Of a stretch of DNA of 64,000 nucleotides, positions 18,210-27,496 are shown in pieces. The DNA lies in NCBI RefSeq assembly GCF_001423745.1, contig NZ_LMPC01000028.1, positions 1 through 64,000 of the forward strand, in the 5' to 3' direction. The position numbers and the translations under genes are program-made. Origin of the DNA: Arthrobacter sp. Leaf337. Its GTDB lineage: Bacteria; Actinomycetota; Actinomycetes; Actinomycetales; Micrococcaceae. Under the pieces are notes generated by a model that saw only the letters and a list, made by a program, of their open reading frames with translations, was not told the origin of the DNA and did not search any database. The first letter of the stretch is position 1. Every line of letters begins with the position of its first letter.

Positions 18210-18639
18210 TTCACCCGCGGATGCAGCCACCCTGATCCCGTCGAAGGGCATTGCCGCACTACTGGTCGCGCCCGGGTTCGAAAAAAACCATGAGTATGAC
18301 GTGCCGCAATGCGGAAAAGCGATGTTCCCCTTTTGGCACTTTGCGTACTGGCAAGCGTGCATGCTCGATTGCGACTACTCGGATCCGGCATAGCGGCTAT
18401 TCGTCGGGTTTGGAGCACACCCCAACCTGACACACCGGCGCGCGATAGGTTGACGGAAGGACCGCGTCATGTGTCTGGTCGGGGCAATCGTGCTGATCGC
18501 GGGGCGCCGGCCAGGGGGTAAGAGCAGGCTGGGTCGCGGCCGATAACGTAAACCCCGGTGGCCGGAGCCACCACTTTCGGCGCGAATTGTCGGTCTTTCA
18601 TGAGGAACCTCACTGATACGGCAACCAGCTGAAACTCCG
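18210..18639. other. Gene-poor spacer with a coding-like fragment
   Basis: No intact gene. A plus-strand open stretch from about 18211 to a stop at 18391 encodes an unusual aromatic and cysteine-rich peptide (CGKAMFPFWHFAYWQAC within it) without a convincing start. It may be the end of a decayed gene. Beyond it I see nothing I can name. Confidence 0.3.
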
Positions 18640-19854
18640 TCAGCTGCCGTTTCCAGCGGTCATGATCGCTCGCGCTGTGCTCTCAGCGACTGGCAGCTGC
18701 GGTAGGAGAACCGCTTGAAGCGCGTGGTAGATGTCTGGCTTCCCGGACCACATTGTGTAGCTTGGGCGGTTGTTGGGGTCGAGAAGGGGGTGCCAGCTGC
18801 CGTGTTCGGTGTCGATGAAATGCATTTGGGCGAAGTTGGCCCATTGCTGCAGGTGGTTTGCGTAGCGTGGGGCGCCCGTCAGCCGTGTCCAGGTCGCTGC
18901 CGCGCAGATCGCTTCCGCTGTTACCCAGTGCGGCCGGTCACGAATGACGGGCCGGCCATTCCAGTCCACCGTGTACACGAAGCCCGCTTTGCTGTCTGCA
19001 GCCCAGCCGTGCGTCACGGCTGTTTCGTAGAGACTTGCGGCTGCTTCGCGCAGCCAGGCCGGCGGCTGCTCGAATGTTGACTCCAGTTGCAGCAGGAGGC
19101 GGCTCCATTCAAACAGGTGACCGGGCGTCATTCCGTAGGGGTGGAATTCGTGGCGGGGATTGTCTGCGTTGAACTCGGGCATCGGTGCCCAGTCCGGTCC
19201 GTAGTGTTCGTTAAGCCACCACTTCACAGACCGTGCCCGGGTGTTGATGAAAGTCTCGGCGATGCGCAGCCCGAGTTCCCGCCACTCGGTGTTTCGGGTG
19301 TACCCGTAGAGTGCGAGCAGTGCTTCAAGGCCGTGCATGTTGGCGTTGGCGCCCCAGTAGGGTTCCGGTTCGGCGAACTCCCGGTCCCAGGATTCGAAGA
19401 GGGCCCCGGCTTCACTCGACCAGAAGCGGGCCTGGAGCACGTCGGAGACGTGCTCCAGCAGTGACTCGCCGCCTAGAATGCCGGCGGTGGCGGCGCTGGA
19501 TGCAGCCAGTGCGACAAAGCATGTGTCATATGCTCGCTTCCGTTGCGCGGCCGGTGTCCCGTCAAGGGAGTTCACATAGCCGCCAAAGGCTTCGTCCCGG
19601 AATGTGCCGAAAAGGCTGGCAACACCGTGGGTCGCGTAGCGTTCGACGTCCGGCATGCCGAGCAGGGAGGCAATGCTGAAGCAGTAGGTCATTCGGGCAG
19701 TGACAAAGCAAGCGGGTGATCGGTTCTTTTCCACGGCTCCGAAGCGGTCAAGGAATCCGAAGCCGCCAGGAACGGCTGACGGCTTGGCGAAGTCAATCAG
19801 GCGCGCCAGTTCGCGATGGCTGGTGACGGTCGTTGAGTGGGGATGGATGAGCAA
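18640..19854 (-). CDS. AGE-family aldose-ketose isomerase (YihS / D-mannose isomerase-like)
   Basis: 404 residues, an (alpha/alpha)6 barrel protein clearly related to YihS. The catalytic residues of that family are in place: Arg54 in TARMT, His in GANANMHGLEAL, His in TPGHLFEW and His in PDIYHAL. The family interconverts mannose/fructose and, in some members, sulfoquinovose/sulfofructose. The Gln before DIYH that helps bind sulfonate in E. coli YihS is Pro here, so mannose-type activity is more likely. The start is TTG at 19854 with GAGAGGTG upstream. It lies downstream of the LacI gene on the same strand. Confidence 0.85.
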   Translation of the reverse strand: MLIHPHSTTVTSHRELARLIDFAKPSAVPGGFGFLDRFGAVEKNRSPACFVTARMTYCFSIASLLGMPDVERYATHGVASLFGTFRDEAFGGYVNSLDGTPAAQRKRAYDTCFVALAASSAATAGILGGESLLEHVSDVLQARFWSSEAGALFESWDREFAEPEPYWGANANMHGLEALLALYGYTRNTEWRELGLRIAETFINTRARSVKWWLNEHYGPDWAPMPEFNADNPRHEFHPYGMTPGHLFEWSRLLLQLESTFEQPPAWLREAAASLYETAVTHGWAADSKAGFVYTVDWNGRPVIRDRPHWVTAEAICAAATWTRLTGAPRYANHLQQWANFAQMHFIDTEHGSWHPLLDPNNRPSYTMWSGKPDIYHALQAVLLPQLPVAESTARAIMTAGNGS

Positions 19855-20018
19855 GGGTCACCTCTCTGTGCTGGATCAAGCCGCTTGATGGAAGGGTCGT
19901 ATCGGCCAGCGGATCATGCAACCCACCTCCCGGGCCCAACAAAACGCGATTGCCGCCACCTTGGCGGCCCAGCCGTCGGGTTTGCGGACGGGCCGGTCAG
20001 GGCAGCGAGACGGCCCAG

Positions 20019-21050
20019 TTAGCCAAGCGACATAAGGCTTGGCTCAGGGGAAGTCAGCGCCGGGCTGGACTGGCACGACTGCCGTTCGATCAGTTTGACG
20101 GGAAGAACGTTTTTGCGTCGGAACCTCTTGGTAGGGGCGGAAACCCGGGCAAGGATGCGTTCGGCCGCTACGCGTCCAACATGGCGGGGGTCCTGGTCGA
20201 TGACGGTCACTGAAGGGCGGAGAACATCCGCCATCGTGAAGTCGCCATAACTGATGAGGGCAATATCGGTTCGGTTCATTGTCTGAAGGGCTGGAAAAAC
20301 GCCGATCGAAAAGCGGGCGTTGGACGAGAAGATTGCGGTTGGGGGCTCGGGCAAGGCGAGCAACGTTTTGCAGGCCGAAGCGGCACAGTCCGCATCGTGG
20401 GAACCGAGCATGACCAGGTCCTTGTCGACCTTCAGGCCTGCGCCGTCAAGGGCAGCCAGGTATCCCTCCAGGCGAAGCTTTGTGGTGGGCACCTCGGTGG
20501 AATCTCCGACGATGGCGATCCGCGTGTGCCCGTGTGAGATGAGGTGCTGGGTGGCTTCGCAGGCTCCCCCGAAGTCGTCCTCCACGAAGTAGTCGGCGTT
20601 GAACTTCGAAGGCGTCCGGTCAATGAAAACGATGGGGAAGCTGTCCTGCCAACGCGCGAGGTAGGACTGATCTGCGGAGATCGGGGCGATAATGAGGCCG
20701 CCGATCTGGTGGCGGACAGTTGTTTCGATGATGCTCCGCTCCAGGGATGGATCATCCCCGAGGCTGGTCACAACTATTGCCATGTCCTGTTCACGTGCAG
20801 CCAGTTCGATTTCCTTCGTGACGGCCGCGAAGAAGGGATCCGCGACGTCGGGAACTGCGATGCCTATGACGGCTGACTTGCCTTCGCGGAAGGTCCGCGC
20901 CAGCATGTTCGGCACGTACCTGAGTTCCCGCATGGCCGACTGCACGCGTTCGCGGGTGTCTTCGGTGACATGTGGGTCGTCGTTGAAAACCCTGGAAACC
21001 GTTTTGGCGCTCACACCGGCGCGCGTGGCCACGTCCTGCATGGTAGTCAC
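20019..21050 (-). CDS. LacI-family transcriptional repressor
   Basis: 343 residues. The N-terminal helix-turn-helix is MQDVATRAGVSAKTVSRVFN with the hinge YVPNMLARTFREGKS. The ligand domain is of the ribose-repressor type with GGLIIAP and FIDRTPS. It is divergent from the kinase-transporter operon and upstream of the isomerase gene, so it likely controls both. The operator is probably the palindrome at 21199-21220. Confidence 0.92.
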   Translation of the reverse strand: MTTMQDVATRAGVSAKTVSRVFNDDPHVTEDTRERVQSAMRELRYVPNMLARTFREGKSAVIGIAVPDVADPFFAAVTKEIELAAREQDMAIVVTSLGDDPSLERSIIETTVRHQIGGLIIAPISADQSYLARWQDSFPIVFIDRTPSKFNADYFVEDDFGGACEATQHLISHGHTRIAIVGDSTEVPTTKLRLEGYLAALDGAGLKVDKDLVMLGSHDADCAASACKTLLALPEPPTAIFSSNARFSIGVFPALQTMNRTDIALISYGDFTMADVLRPSVTVIDQDPRHVGRVAAERILARVSAPTKRFRRKNVLPVKLIERQSCQSSPALTSPEPSLMSLG

Positions 21051-21198
21051 TGTTCGGCTCCTTCATCGTCCGCTTCGAACCGCCGCGTCACCCTACTGCC
21101 ATGACGCGGGAAACATCTTCGCGAGCACCCCGATCATGTCACCGGTGACAACCGCCTGCGCCTCCATCCTGCCCCATGGCTGAAGGAACTTCAAGCAA

Positions 21199-21220
21199 CC
21201 TATGTCATCGATGACATAGG
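21199..21220. promoter_or_regulatory. Perfect 22-bp palindrome, LacI operator
   Basis: The arms CCTATGTCATC and GATGACATAGG meet at a central CG-type step (ATCGAT), the usual symmetry of LacI-family sites. It lies between lacI and the divergent operon. Confidence 0.75.
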
Positions 21221-21234
21221 TTTTCACTTTTTTC

Positions 21235-21264
21235 TTGACATCGATGACATGAGGAATCTAGATT
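21235..21264 (+). promoter_or_regulatory. Promoter with overlapping second operator
   Basis: TTGACA (21235-21240) and TAGATT (21259-21264) are 18 bases apart, a good sigma-70-like promoter for the plus-strand operon. The -35 runs into ATCGATGACAT, which repeats the right half of the upstream palindrome. A repressor bound at both sites would block the promoter. Confidence 0.65.
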
Positions 21265-21404
21265 GCTGTCAGGCAGGTCACAACGAGCCCTCCGCCAAGC
21301 AGGACGGAGCGCAGATTCCAGACTTTCCAGTTGATTGAGACAGCGCTTCAATGGTGTAGCAGCACAGCTTCTTCACCGTGGCATGACCATCGGAGGAGAC
21401 AGTG

Positions 21405-22103
21405 ATGACTACCGCTGAAGATCAGACGCATGCCCCGCACCAAAGGGGAGAACGACTGAACTGCACGCTGGAGGAGCTGGTGGAGCGCGCCCGGTCCCTG
21501 GCTGCCGGAGGAAACCGCTTCGTGCTGGGAATTACCGGGGCGCCCGGGGCAGGCAAATCCACGGCGGCACTGGCCATCGTCAAGGCACTGGGTGACCAGG
21601 CAGCACTGGTGGGCATGGACGCGTTCCATTTGGCCAACGGGGTCCTCGCCCGCCATGGTTCACGTGGCCGCAAGGGCGCACCGGACACCTTTGATTCCTG
21701 GGGTTACGCCCATTTGCTTCGGCGGCTGAAGTCCAACCGAGAGCCGGTGGTTTATGCCCCGGCATTCGACCGCAGCCTCGAGGAATCCATTGGCTGCGCC
21801 GTCCCGGTGGGCTGTGACGTTCCTCTGGTCATCACCGAAGGAAACTACCTTCTGCTGGATGCCGAGGGCTGGCGGGAGGGCAGGGAAGTCATAGACCAGG
21901 TCTGGTACCTGGACACAGGAAACGACGAGCGGCAGCGGCGACTCATACGGCGCCACGAAGCCTTCGGGAAGCCTGCCGCGGAGGCGGAGGCGTGGGCGCT
22001 GGGCAGCGACCAACGCAATGCCGACATTGTCGAAAGCACCCTGGAGCGGGCCGACCTGATCATCAACCTGACCGGCATCCACCGGCCGCAACCCAGCGCA
22101 TGA
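21405..22103 (+). CDS. P-loop sugar kinase (nucleoside/nucleotide kinase family, FrcK-like)
   Basis: About 232 residues. Walker A GAPGAGKST is at about residues 45-53, and VGMDAFH and ITEGNYLLLD match the phosphoribulokinase/uridine kinase/PanK-like superfamily. Such kinases accompany fructose ABC transporters in rhizobia (frcBCAK). ATG at 21405, or GTG three bases earlier, follows GGAGGAG. It likely phosphorylates the sugar imported by the next three genes. The phosphorylated position is not known. Confidence 0.78.
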   Translation: MTTAEDQTHAPHQRGERLNCTLEELVERARSLAAGGNRFVLGITGAPGAGKSTAALAIVKALGDQAALVGMDAFHLANGVLARHGSRGRKGAPDTFDSWGYAHLLRRLKSNREPVVYAPAFDRSLEESIGCAVPVGCDVPLVITEGNYLLLDAEGWREGREVIDQVWYLDTGNDERQRRLIRRHEAFGKPAAEAEAWALGSDQRNADIVESTLERADLIINLTGIHRPQPSA

Positions 22104-22125
22104 GTGTGAAAAGAGGAAGGCAAGA

Positions 22126-22206
22126 GTGACAGCACAAAGAAGTGTCTCCGGCCAGCTGGCCGGGACTGAGACGACCGACCACCATCTGACAGGTACCAGA
22201 TCATGA
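22126..22206 (+). CDS. Possible 26-residue leader ORF overlapping the ATPase start
   Basis: GTG at 22126 after AGGAAGG, with stop TGA overlapping the next ATG (ATGA at 22203-22206). The overlap could couple translation of the transporter ATPase to this ORF. No similarity is recognised and it may be only spacer. Confidence 0.25.
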   Translation: MTAQRSVSGQLAGTETTDHHLTGTRS

Positions 22207-22967
22207 CTACCATTCCGGTTCTTGAAGCACGCGGCCTGACCCGCAGTTTCGGCAACGTCCGGGCCCTCGACGGGGCCGACTTTGACGTCAACGCCGGTGA
22301 GGTCGTTGCCCTGATCGGCGACAACGGCGCTGGAAAATCGACGTTGGTGAAGGCACTTTCGGGCAATCTCGCCCTAGACTCAGGCCAGATCCTCTTTGCC
22401 GGCGGCGAAGTCGAACTCACATCCCCCAGTCACGCCAACAGCCTGGGCATCGAAACCGTCTATCAGGACCTTGCCCTGGCACCACACTTGAACGCGGCCC
22501 AGAACATGTTCCTCGGCCGCGAGATCCCCAAGCCTGGCCTTCAGGGCCGGCTCGGGTTCATGGACAACAAGGCCATGCGGCTGAAGTCCCGGGAGGCGTT
22601 TGACGAACTGGGCGCCACGGTGCGCAGCCTCTCGGACCCGGTCGGCAGCATGTCAGGCGGCCAGAAGCAGGCCATTGCCATTGCACGCGCCGTAGCCTGG
22701 GCCAAAGGCGTCATTTTCCTGGACGAACCGACGGCCGCCCTGGGCGTCGTGCAAACCAGGAACGTGCTCGACACCATCCGCCGTGTCCGCGACAAGGGTG
22801 TGGGCGTCGTCTTCATCAGCCACTCCATGCCACACGTCATCGACGTCGCCGATCGGGTCCAAGTCCTCCGCTTGGGGCGCCGAGTGGCCACCTACGAGGC
22901 AAAGAGAACGTCTGTGGAAGAACTAGTCGGCGCCATGACCGGCGCCCTTGATGGAGCACAATCATGA
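22203..22967 (+). CDS. Sugar ABC transporter ATP-binding protein (single NBD, FrcA-like)
   Basis: 254 residues with one nucleotide-binding domain: Walker A GDNGAGKST, Q-loop TVYQD, signature MSGGQKQ, Walker B VIFLDEPTAALG and switch His in FISHS. The short single-domain form is characteristic of fructose/ribose/mannose (FrcA) systems, unlike the two-domain ATPase at 9209-10747. It overlaps the permease gene by 4 bases. Confidence 0.92.
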   Translation: MTTIPVLEARGLTRSFGNVRALDGADFDVNAGEVVALIGDNGAGKSTLVKALSGNLALDSGQILFAGGEVELTSPSHANSLGIETVYQDLALAPHLNAAQNMFLGREIPKPGLQGRLGFMDNKAMRLKSREAFDELGATVRSLSDPVGSMSGGQKQAIAIARAVAWAKGVIFLDEPTAALGVVQTRNVLDTIRRVRDKGVGVVFISHSMPHVIDVADRVQVLRLGRRVATYEAKRTSVEELVGAMTGALDGAQS

Positions 22968-24049
22968 CCACCACCGAAGTCACCCCCCGTTCAGCAGGGA
23001 CCGCCAGCGCCCTCACACGCACCCATTCCCTTCGGCAGGTACTGCAGGTTCAGTCATTCCAGATCCTGCTCGTCCTGCTCGTCATCTTCCTGATCTTCGC
23101 AGCCATGGCACCGGAGGTGTTCCCGACCTGGGGCAATGTCCGCCAGATCATCCAGAATGTCTCCATCCTCGGCGTCCTGGGCATTGGCATGACGTTTGTC
23201 ATCGTCACCTCGGGCATCGACCTGTCAGTCGGTTCCAACCTCGTCTTCTCCGGCGTCGTAGCTGCCAAAGTCATGCAGTCCATGGGCGATACAGGATGGG
23301 GAACGGCCTTCGTTGGCATCATCGTTTCCGTCAGCTGCGGACTCGGATGGGGCCTTCTCAACGGCGTCCTCATCGCAAAGGCTAAGGTGCCGCCCCTGAT
23401 CGTCACGCTGGGCACCCTCGGCGGAGCGCTCGGGCTCGCCCAGGTCATCACCGGAGGCGTGGATATCCGGGAAGTTCCCGCGGTTCTGCAGGACACCATC
23501 GGCTACGGCAACGTCCCCGGGACCACGCTGCCGACCATTTCCCTCATCGCGATGGTGCTCATCGTGATCTTCGGAATCGTGCTGCACAGGACCCGGTTCG
23601 GCCTCTACACGTTCGCCATCGGCTCCAACGAAGAGTCGGCCCGCCGGGTGGGCGTGAAAGTGGACCGCCAACTGATTTCCATCTATGCACTCTCCGGGGC
23701 CCTGGCCGGCGTGGCGGGAATCCTCTCACTGGCCCAGTACGGCACTACGGCCATCGCCGGCCAATCCGCAACCAACCTGAACGTGATCGCCGCCGTCGTG
23801 ATCGGCGGAACCTCACTTTTCGGCGGCGTCGGCACCATCTTCGGCACCGTCGTCGGACTCTTCATCCCCGCAGTCCTGCAAAACGGCTTCGTGATCGTCG
23901 GCGTCCAGCCGTTCTGGCAGCAGGTCGCCGTAGGCGCAGTCCTCGTCGCCGCCGTCTACGTCGACCAGCGACGCCGGGCCGCCGCGGCACGCGGCCATTC
24001 AGCCAAGGATGACGGCAGGACGAGGCTTTTCGGGCGCCGGTCCAACTGA
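22964..24049 (+). CDS. Sugar ABC transporter permease (FrcC-like)
   Basis: 361 residues with about ten hydrophobic segments. The family signatures TSGIDLSVGSN and AAVVIGGTSLFGGVGT are present. It starts inside the ATPase gene and would form the homodimeric channel of a fructose/mannose/ribose-type importer. Confidence 0.92.
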   Translation: MTTTEVTPRSAGTASALTRTHSLRQVLQVQSFQILLVLLVIFLIFAAMAPEVFPTWGNVRQIIQNVSILGVLGIGMTFVIVTSGIDLSVGSNLVFSGVVAAKVMQSMGDTGWGTAFVGIIVSVSCGLGWGLLNGVLIAKAKVPPLIVTLGTLGGALGLAQVITGGVDIREVPAVLQDTIGYGNVPGTTLPTISLIAMVLIVIFGIVLHRTRFGLYTFAIGSNEESARRVGVKVDRQLISIYALSGALAGVAGILSLAQYGTTAIAGQSATNLNVIAAVVIGGTSLFGGVGTIFGTVVGLFIPAVLQNGFVIVGVQPFWQQVAVGAVLVAAVYVDQRRRAAAARGHSAKDDGRTRLFGRRSN

Positions 24050-24112
24050 CGTACCGGTCCGACGGATTCACCTACACCCCCAACAGATCAAAGCAACTAG
24101 AGGAGCTAGACA

Positions 24113-25093
24113 ATGAAGTTGACCCCTAAGATCACCCTGCTTGCCGCGGGCGTGCTCGCCGTATCGTCCCTTTCGGCCTGCGCCGGCGGCAACGCCTCCA
24201 CGGGGACTTCCGGTTCGGCGCAGCCCAAGCTGGCGTTCATCCAGGGTGTCGCCGGCGATGAGTTCTACGTCAGCATGCAGTGCGGCATCGATGCTGCTGC
24301 CAAGTCGGCGGGGGCAACCATCAACACCCAGGGGCCGGCCAAATTCGACCCTACGCTGCAAAAGCCCATCGTTGATTCCGTTGTGGCCTCGAAGCCGGAC
24401 GCCATTCTCATCGCACCCACGGACGTGGCGGCAATGCAGGCGCCACTGAAGGCAGCTGCCGCGGCCGGGATCAAGGTCGTGCTGGTTGACACGACGGTAC
24501 AGGACCCGTCCTTCGCCGCGTCCTCAATCGCTTCGGACAACAAAGGCGGGGGCCTGGAAGCCTTCAAGGCAATCAAGAACCTCAACCCCAACGGCGGCAA
24601 AGTACTCGTGATCTCCACCGATCCCGGAGTCTCGACAGCCGATGCCCGAGTCGCAGGTTTCGAGGAGGGCGCGAAAGCTGACCCGGCATTCCAGTACCTG
24701 GGCGTGCAGTACAGCCACAACGACCCCGCCGAAGCAGCCAAGCTCGTTTCCGCCGCCTTGGCCAAAGACCCCGACATCGTGGGCGTCTTTGCTGCCAACA
24801 CGTTCGCCGCCGAGGGAACAGCCACCGGCATCCGCCAAGCCGGCAAGCAGGACCAGGTGAAGATCGTTGGATTCGACGCCGGACCGGCACAGGTTCAGCA
24901 ACTCAAGGACGGCGTCGTGCAGGCACTGATCGCCCAGGAACCGGCTTCCATCGGCACCCAGGGCGTGGAGCAGGCCCTCAAGGCGATCAAGGGCGAATCC
25001 ACGCAGAAGGACATCCAGACCGGGTTCAAGCAGATCACCGCCGACAACATCAGCGGCGAGGGTGCGCAGTACGTCTACAAGTCCTCCTGCTAG
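24113..25093 (+). CDS. Sugar ABC transporter substrate-binding lipoprotein (FrcB-like)
   Basis: 326 residues. The lipobox is LSACAG with Cys23. The RbsB-like fold shows FIQGVAGDEFYVSMQCG at the start of the mature part and ILIAPTDVAAMQ. The aromatic/acidic N-terminal motif GDEFY resembles fructose/ribose-type binders. It completes the transporter with the two preceding genes, preceded by GAGGAGCTAGACA. Confidence 0.9.
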   Translation: MKLTPKITLLAAGVLAVSSLSACAGGNASTGTSGSAQPKLAFIQGVAGDEFYVSMQCGIDAAAKSAGATINTQGPAKFDPTLQKPIVDSVVASKPDAILIAPTDVAAMQAPLKAAAAAGIKVVLVDTTVQDPSFAASSIASDNKGGGLEAFKAIKNLNPNGGKVLVISTDPGVSTADARVAGFEEGAKADPAFQYLGVQYSHNDPAEAAKLVSAALAKDPDIVGVFAANTFAAEGTATGIRQAGKQDQVKIVGFDAGPAQVQQLKDGVVQALIAQEPASIGTQGVEQALKAIKGESTQKDIQTGFKQITADNISGEGAQYVYKSSC

Positions 25094-25172
25094 CAGCCGG
25101 ACGGCCGGTGCTGTTGCCCGCACTCCAAACGGGCAACAGCACCGCCCAACCCCCACTGAAGGAAAGAATGAC

Positions 25173-26672
25173 ATGACGTCCCTGAACGAGGCAGCCCTTC
25201 CAGGACTTGCCCGCAGACTGCCGGTTCCTACATACGACCGCTCGGCAGTCAAGACCGGCATCGTCCATTTCGGAGTCGGAGGATTCCACCGCTCCCACGA
25301 AGCCATGTTCATCGACAGGCTCCTGAACCGCGGCGCCTCGCAGGACTGGGGAATCTGCGGCGTGGGCGTCCTGCCCTCGGACGCACAGATGCGCGACACC
25401 CTCACACACCAGGACGGCCTCTACACCCTGGTGCTGAGGGCCCCCGACGGCACCGAAACCCCCCGCGTCATCGGTTCCATCACCCAATACCTGTTTGCCC
25501 CCAATGACCCCGGCGCGGTCATAGCCAAACTCGCTGATCCTGACACCCGCATCGTCTCCCTGACCGTTACAGAGGGTGGCTACAGCATCAATGACAGCAC
25601 CGGGGAATTCGAGCCCCTGGCCCCGGACGTCGTCCACGACCTGCAGCCCGAGGCCGTCCCATGCTCGGTGTTCGGCCTCATCACCGCAGCCCTGGCCCGG
25701 CGGTGGGAGAAAGGCGCTCCCCCGTTCACCGTCATGTCCTGCGACAACATCCAGGGAAACGGCGAGACCGCCCGCAAAGCCCTGGTGTCCTTCGCCCGGC
25801 TCAAGGACGCAAACCTCGCCGACTGGATCAGCGAGAACGTCGCCTTTCCAAACTCCATGGTCGACCGCATCACCCCTGTAACAACGGACGCCGACCGTGA
25901 AGCCGTCTGCACCAACTACCAACTGACGGACGCGTGGCCAGTCGTGGCCGAACCTTTCGAACAGTGGGTCCTGGAAGACACCTTCACCAACGGCCGCCCG
26001 CCCCTGCAAGACGTGGGCGTGCAAATCGTCAACGACGTTGAACCCTACGAACTGATGAAGCTTCGGCTGCTCAACGCCAGCCACCAGGTCATGAGCTACC
26101 TCGGCTACCTCGCCGGCTACCGGTACGTCCACGAGGTCTGCTCCGATCCACACTTCGCCGAATTCATCCTCGGCTACATGGCAGAGGAAGCGACGCCAAC
26201 GCTGCAGCCCGTACCCGGCATTGATCTGGACGCCTACCGGACAGAACTGCTCCGGCGCTTCTCCAACCCGGCCATCCAAGACACTCTCGCACGCCAAATG
26301 GTCGATGCCTCCGAACGGATTCCCAAGTTCCTTCTGCCCGTCATCCGTGAACAGCTCCAACTCGGTGGGCCCATCGACCGTGCGGTCCTCGTCATCGCCG
26401 CCTGGTCACGGTTCCTGGAAGCCGCCGATGAAAAGGGCGCGCCAATCGAAATCACCGATCGGCGGCTTCACCAGCTGCAGATGGCTGTCCATGCCGACCA
26501 GGCCGAACCGGGCGCATTCCTGAACCTGGCCGAAGTCTTCGGAGACCTGGGACAGAACGCACGCTTCACCGCCGCCTACCGACAGGCCCGCGCAGCCCTG
26601 CAATGCTCCGGCGCGCTCATCGCCGTCCAAGACCTCACCGACCGATCCGTATCAACAAGGAGAACTTCGTGA
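25173..26672 (+). CDS. Mannitol dehydrogenase family polyol dehydrogenase
   Basis: 499 residues of the long-chain mannitol 2-dehydrogenase family. The N-terminal nucleotide site is HFGVGGFHRSHEAMF. The catalytic cluster MKLRLLNASHQ carries the family Lys, Asn and His. I chose the ATG at 25173 after GGAAAG; an ATG five bases earlier is out of frame. It would oxidise mannitol, arabinitol or a similar polyol to the 2-ketose (or run the reverse). Its stop overlaps the following SDR start. Confidence 0.9.
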   Translation: MTSLNEAALPGLARRLPVPTYDRSAVKTGIVHFGVGGFHRSHEAMFIDRLLNRGASQDWGICGVGVLPSDAQMRDTLTHQDGLYTLVLRAPDGTETPRVIGSITQYLFAPNDPGAVIAKLADPDTRIVSLTVTEGGYSINDSTGEFEPLAPDVVHDLQPEAVPCSVFGLITAALARRWEKGAPPFTVMSCDNIQGNGETARKALVSFARLKDANLADWISENVAFPNSMVDRITPVTTDADREAVCTNYQLTDAWPVVAEPFEQWVLEDTFTNGRPPLQDVGVQIVNDVEPYELMKLRLLNASHQVMSYLGYLAGYRYVHEVCSDPHFAEFILGYMAEEATPTLQPVPGIDLDAYRTELLRRFSNPAIQDTLARQMVDASERIPKFLLPVIREQLQLGGPIDRAVLVIAAWSRFLEAADEKGAPIEITDRRLHQLQMAVHADQAEPGAFLNLAEVFGDLGQNARFTAAYRQARAALQCSGALIAVQDLTDRSVSTRRTS

Positions 26673-27445
26673 ACCACCCGTCAACTACCAGCACCAGCCC
26701 CGAAGCACGTTCAGCAGCGATCGACTTCAACGGCCGCACCATCCTCGTCACGGGAGCAAGCGGCGGCATCGGGGCCGCGACGGTCAGGCAGCTGACCTCC
26801 GCCGGGGCAAAGGTCATCGCCAGCGCACGGACGCTCGACTCGGTCGCCGACCTCTGCGACGAAACAGGCGCCCAACCCCTGGCCTTCGACCTCACCGACG
26901 AGGAAGGCATCAGGGACGCCATCGAAGGCCTGGACCTGTGGGGCGTCGTGAACTGCGGCGGCTTCGGCGGCGAAATTGCTACCCCGCAGGACACCGATAT
27001 CGACGTCTTCGATAAGGTCATCAGCATCAATGCCCGCGGCGCCCTCCTGGTCATCAAGTACGCCGTGCCTTCCATAATCCGACAGGGCAACGGGGGCGCC
27101 ATCGTCAACGTCTCCAGCCAGGCCAGCCTCGTCGCCCTCCCCGGGCACATCTCCTACGGTTCCTCCAAAGCCGCCCTGGATAACATCACGCGTGTTTCCG
27201 CGCTGGAACTGGGCAAGCACAACATCCGCGTCAACAGCGTGAACCCCACCGTAGTCATGACCCCGATGTCCGCCTGGTACTGGGGAAGGCCCGATATTGA
27301 GGGCCCCTTCCTCGACCAGATGCCCCTGGGACGATGGGCAACCGTCGAGGAAATCGCCGCACCCATCGTCTTCCTGCTCAGTGACGCCGCCTCAATGATC
27401 ACCGGCGTCTCCCTGCCCATCGACGGCGGATACTCCAACCGCTGA
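26669..27445 (+). CDS. SDR-family oxidoreductase (xylulose/galactitol-type reductase-like)
   Basis: 258 residues. The cofactor motif TGASGGIG is at 28-35, and catalytic Ser149/150, Tyr163 and Lys167 (YGSSK) are present. The usual NNAG reads NCGG. The GTG at 26669 follows AAGGAGAA and overlaps the previous stop. The closest general type is L-xylulose/polyol reductase. In this cluster it may interconvert the same ketose with another alditol. Confidence 0.85.
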   Translation: MNHPSTTSTSPEARSAAIDFNGRTILVTGASGGIGAATVRQLTSAGAKVIASARTLDSVADLCDETGAQPLAFDLTDEEGIRDAIEGLDLWGVVNCGGFGGEIATPQDTDIDVFDKVISINARGALLVIKYAVPSIIRQGNGGAIVNVSSQASLVALPGHISYGSSKAALDNITRVSALELGKHNIRVNSVNPTVVMTPMSAWYWGRPDIEGPFLDQMPLGRWATVEEIAAPIVFLLSDAASMITGVSLPIDGGYSNR

Positions 27446-27496
27446 CCCGCTTCGGCCGCTAACGCAAAGCCGCGACCTCGAACGGAAAACACTCAC

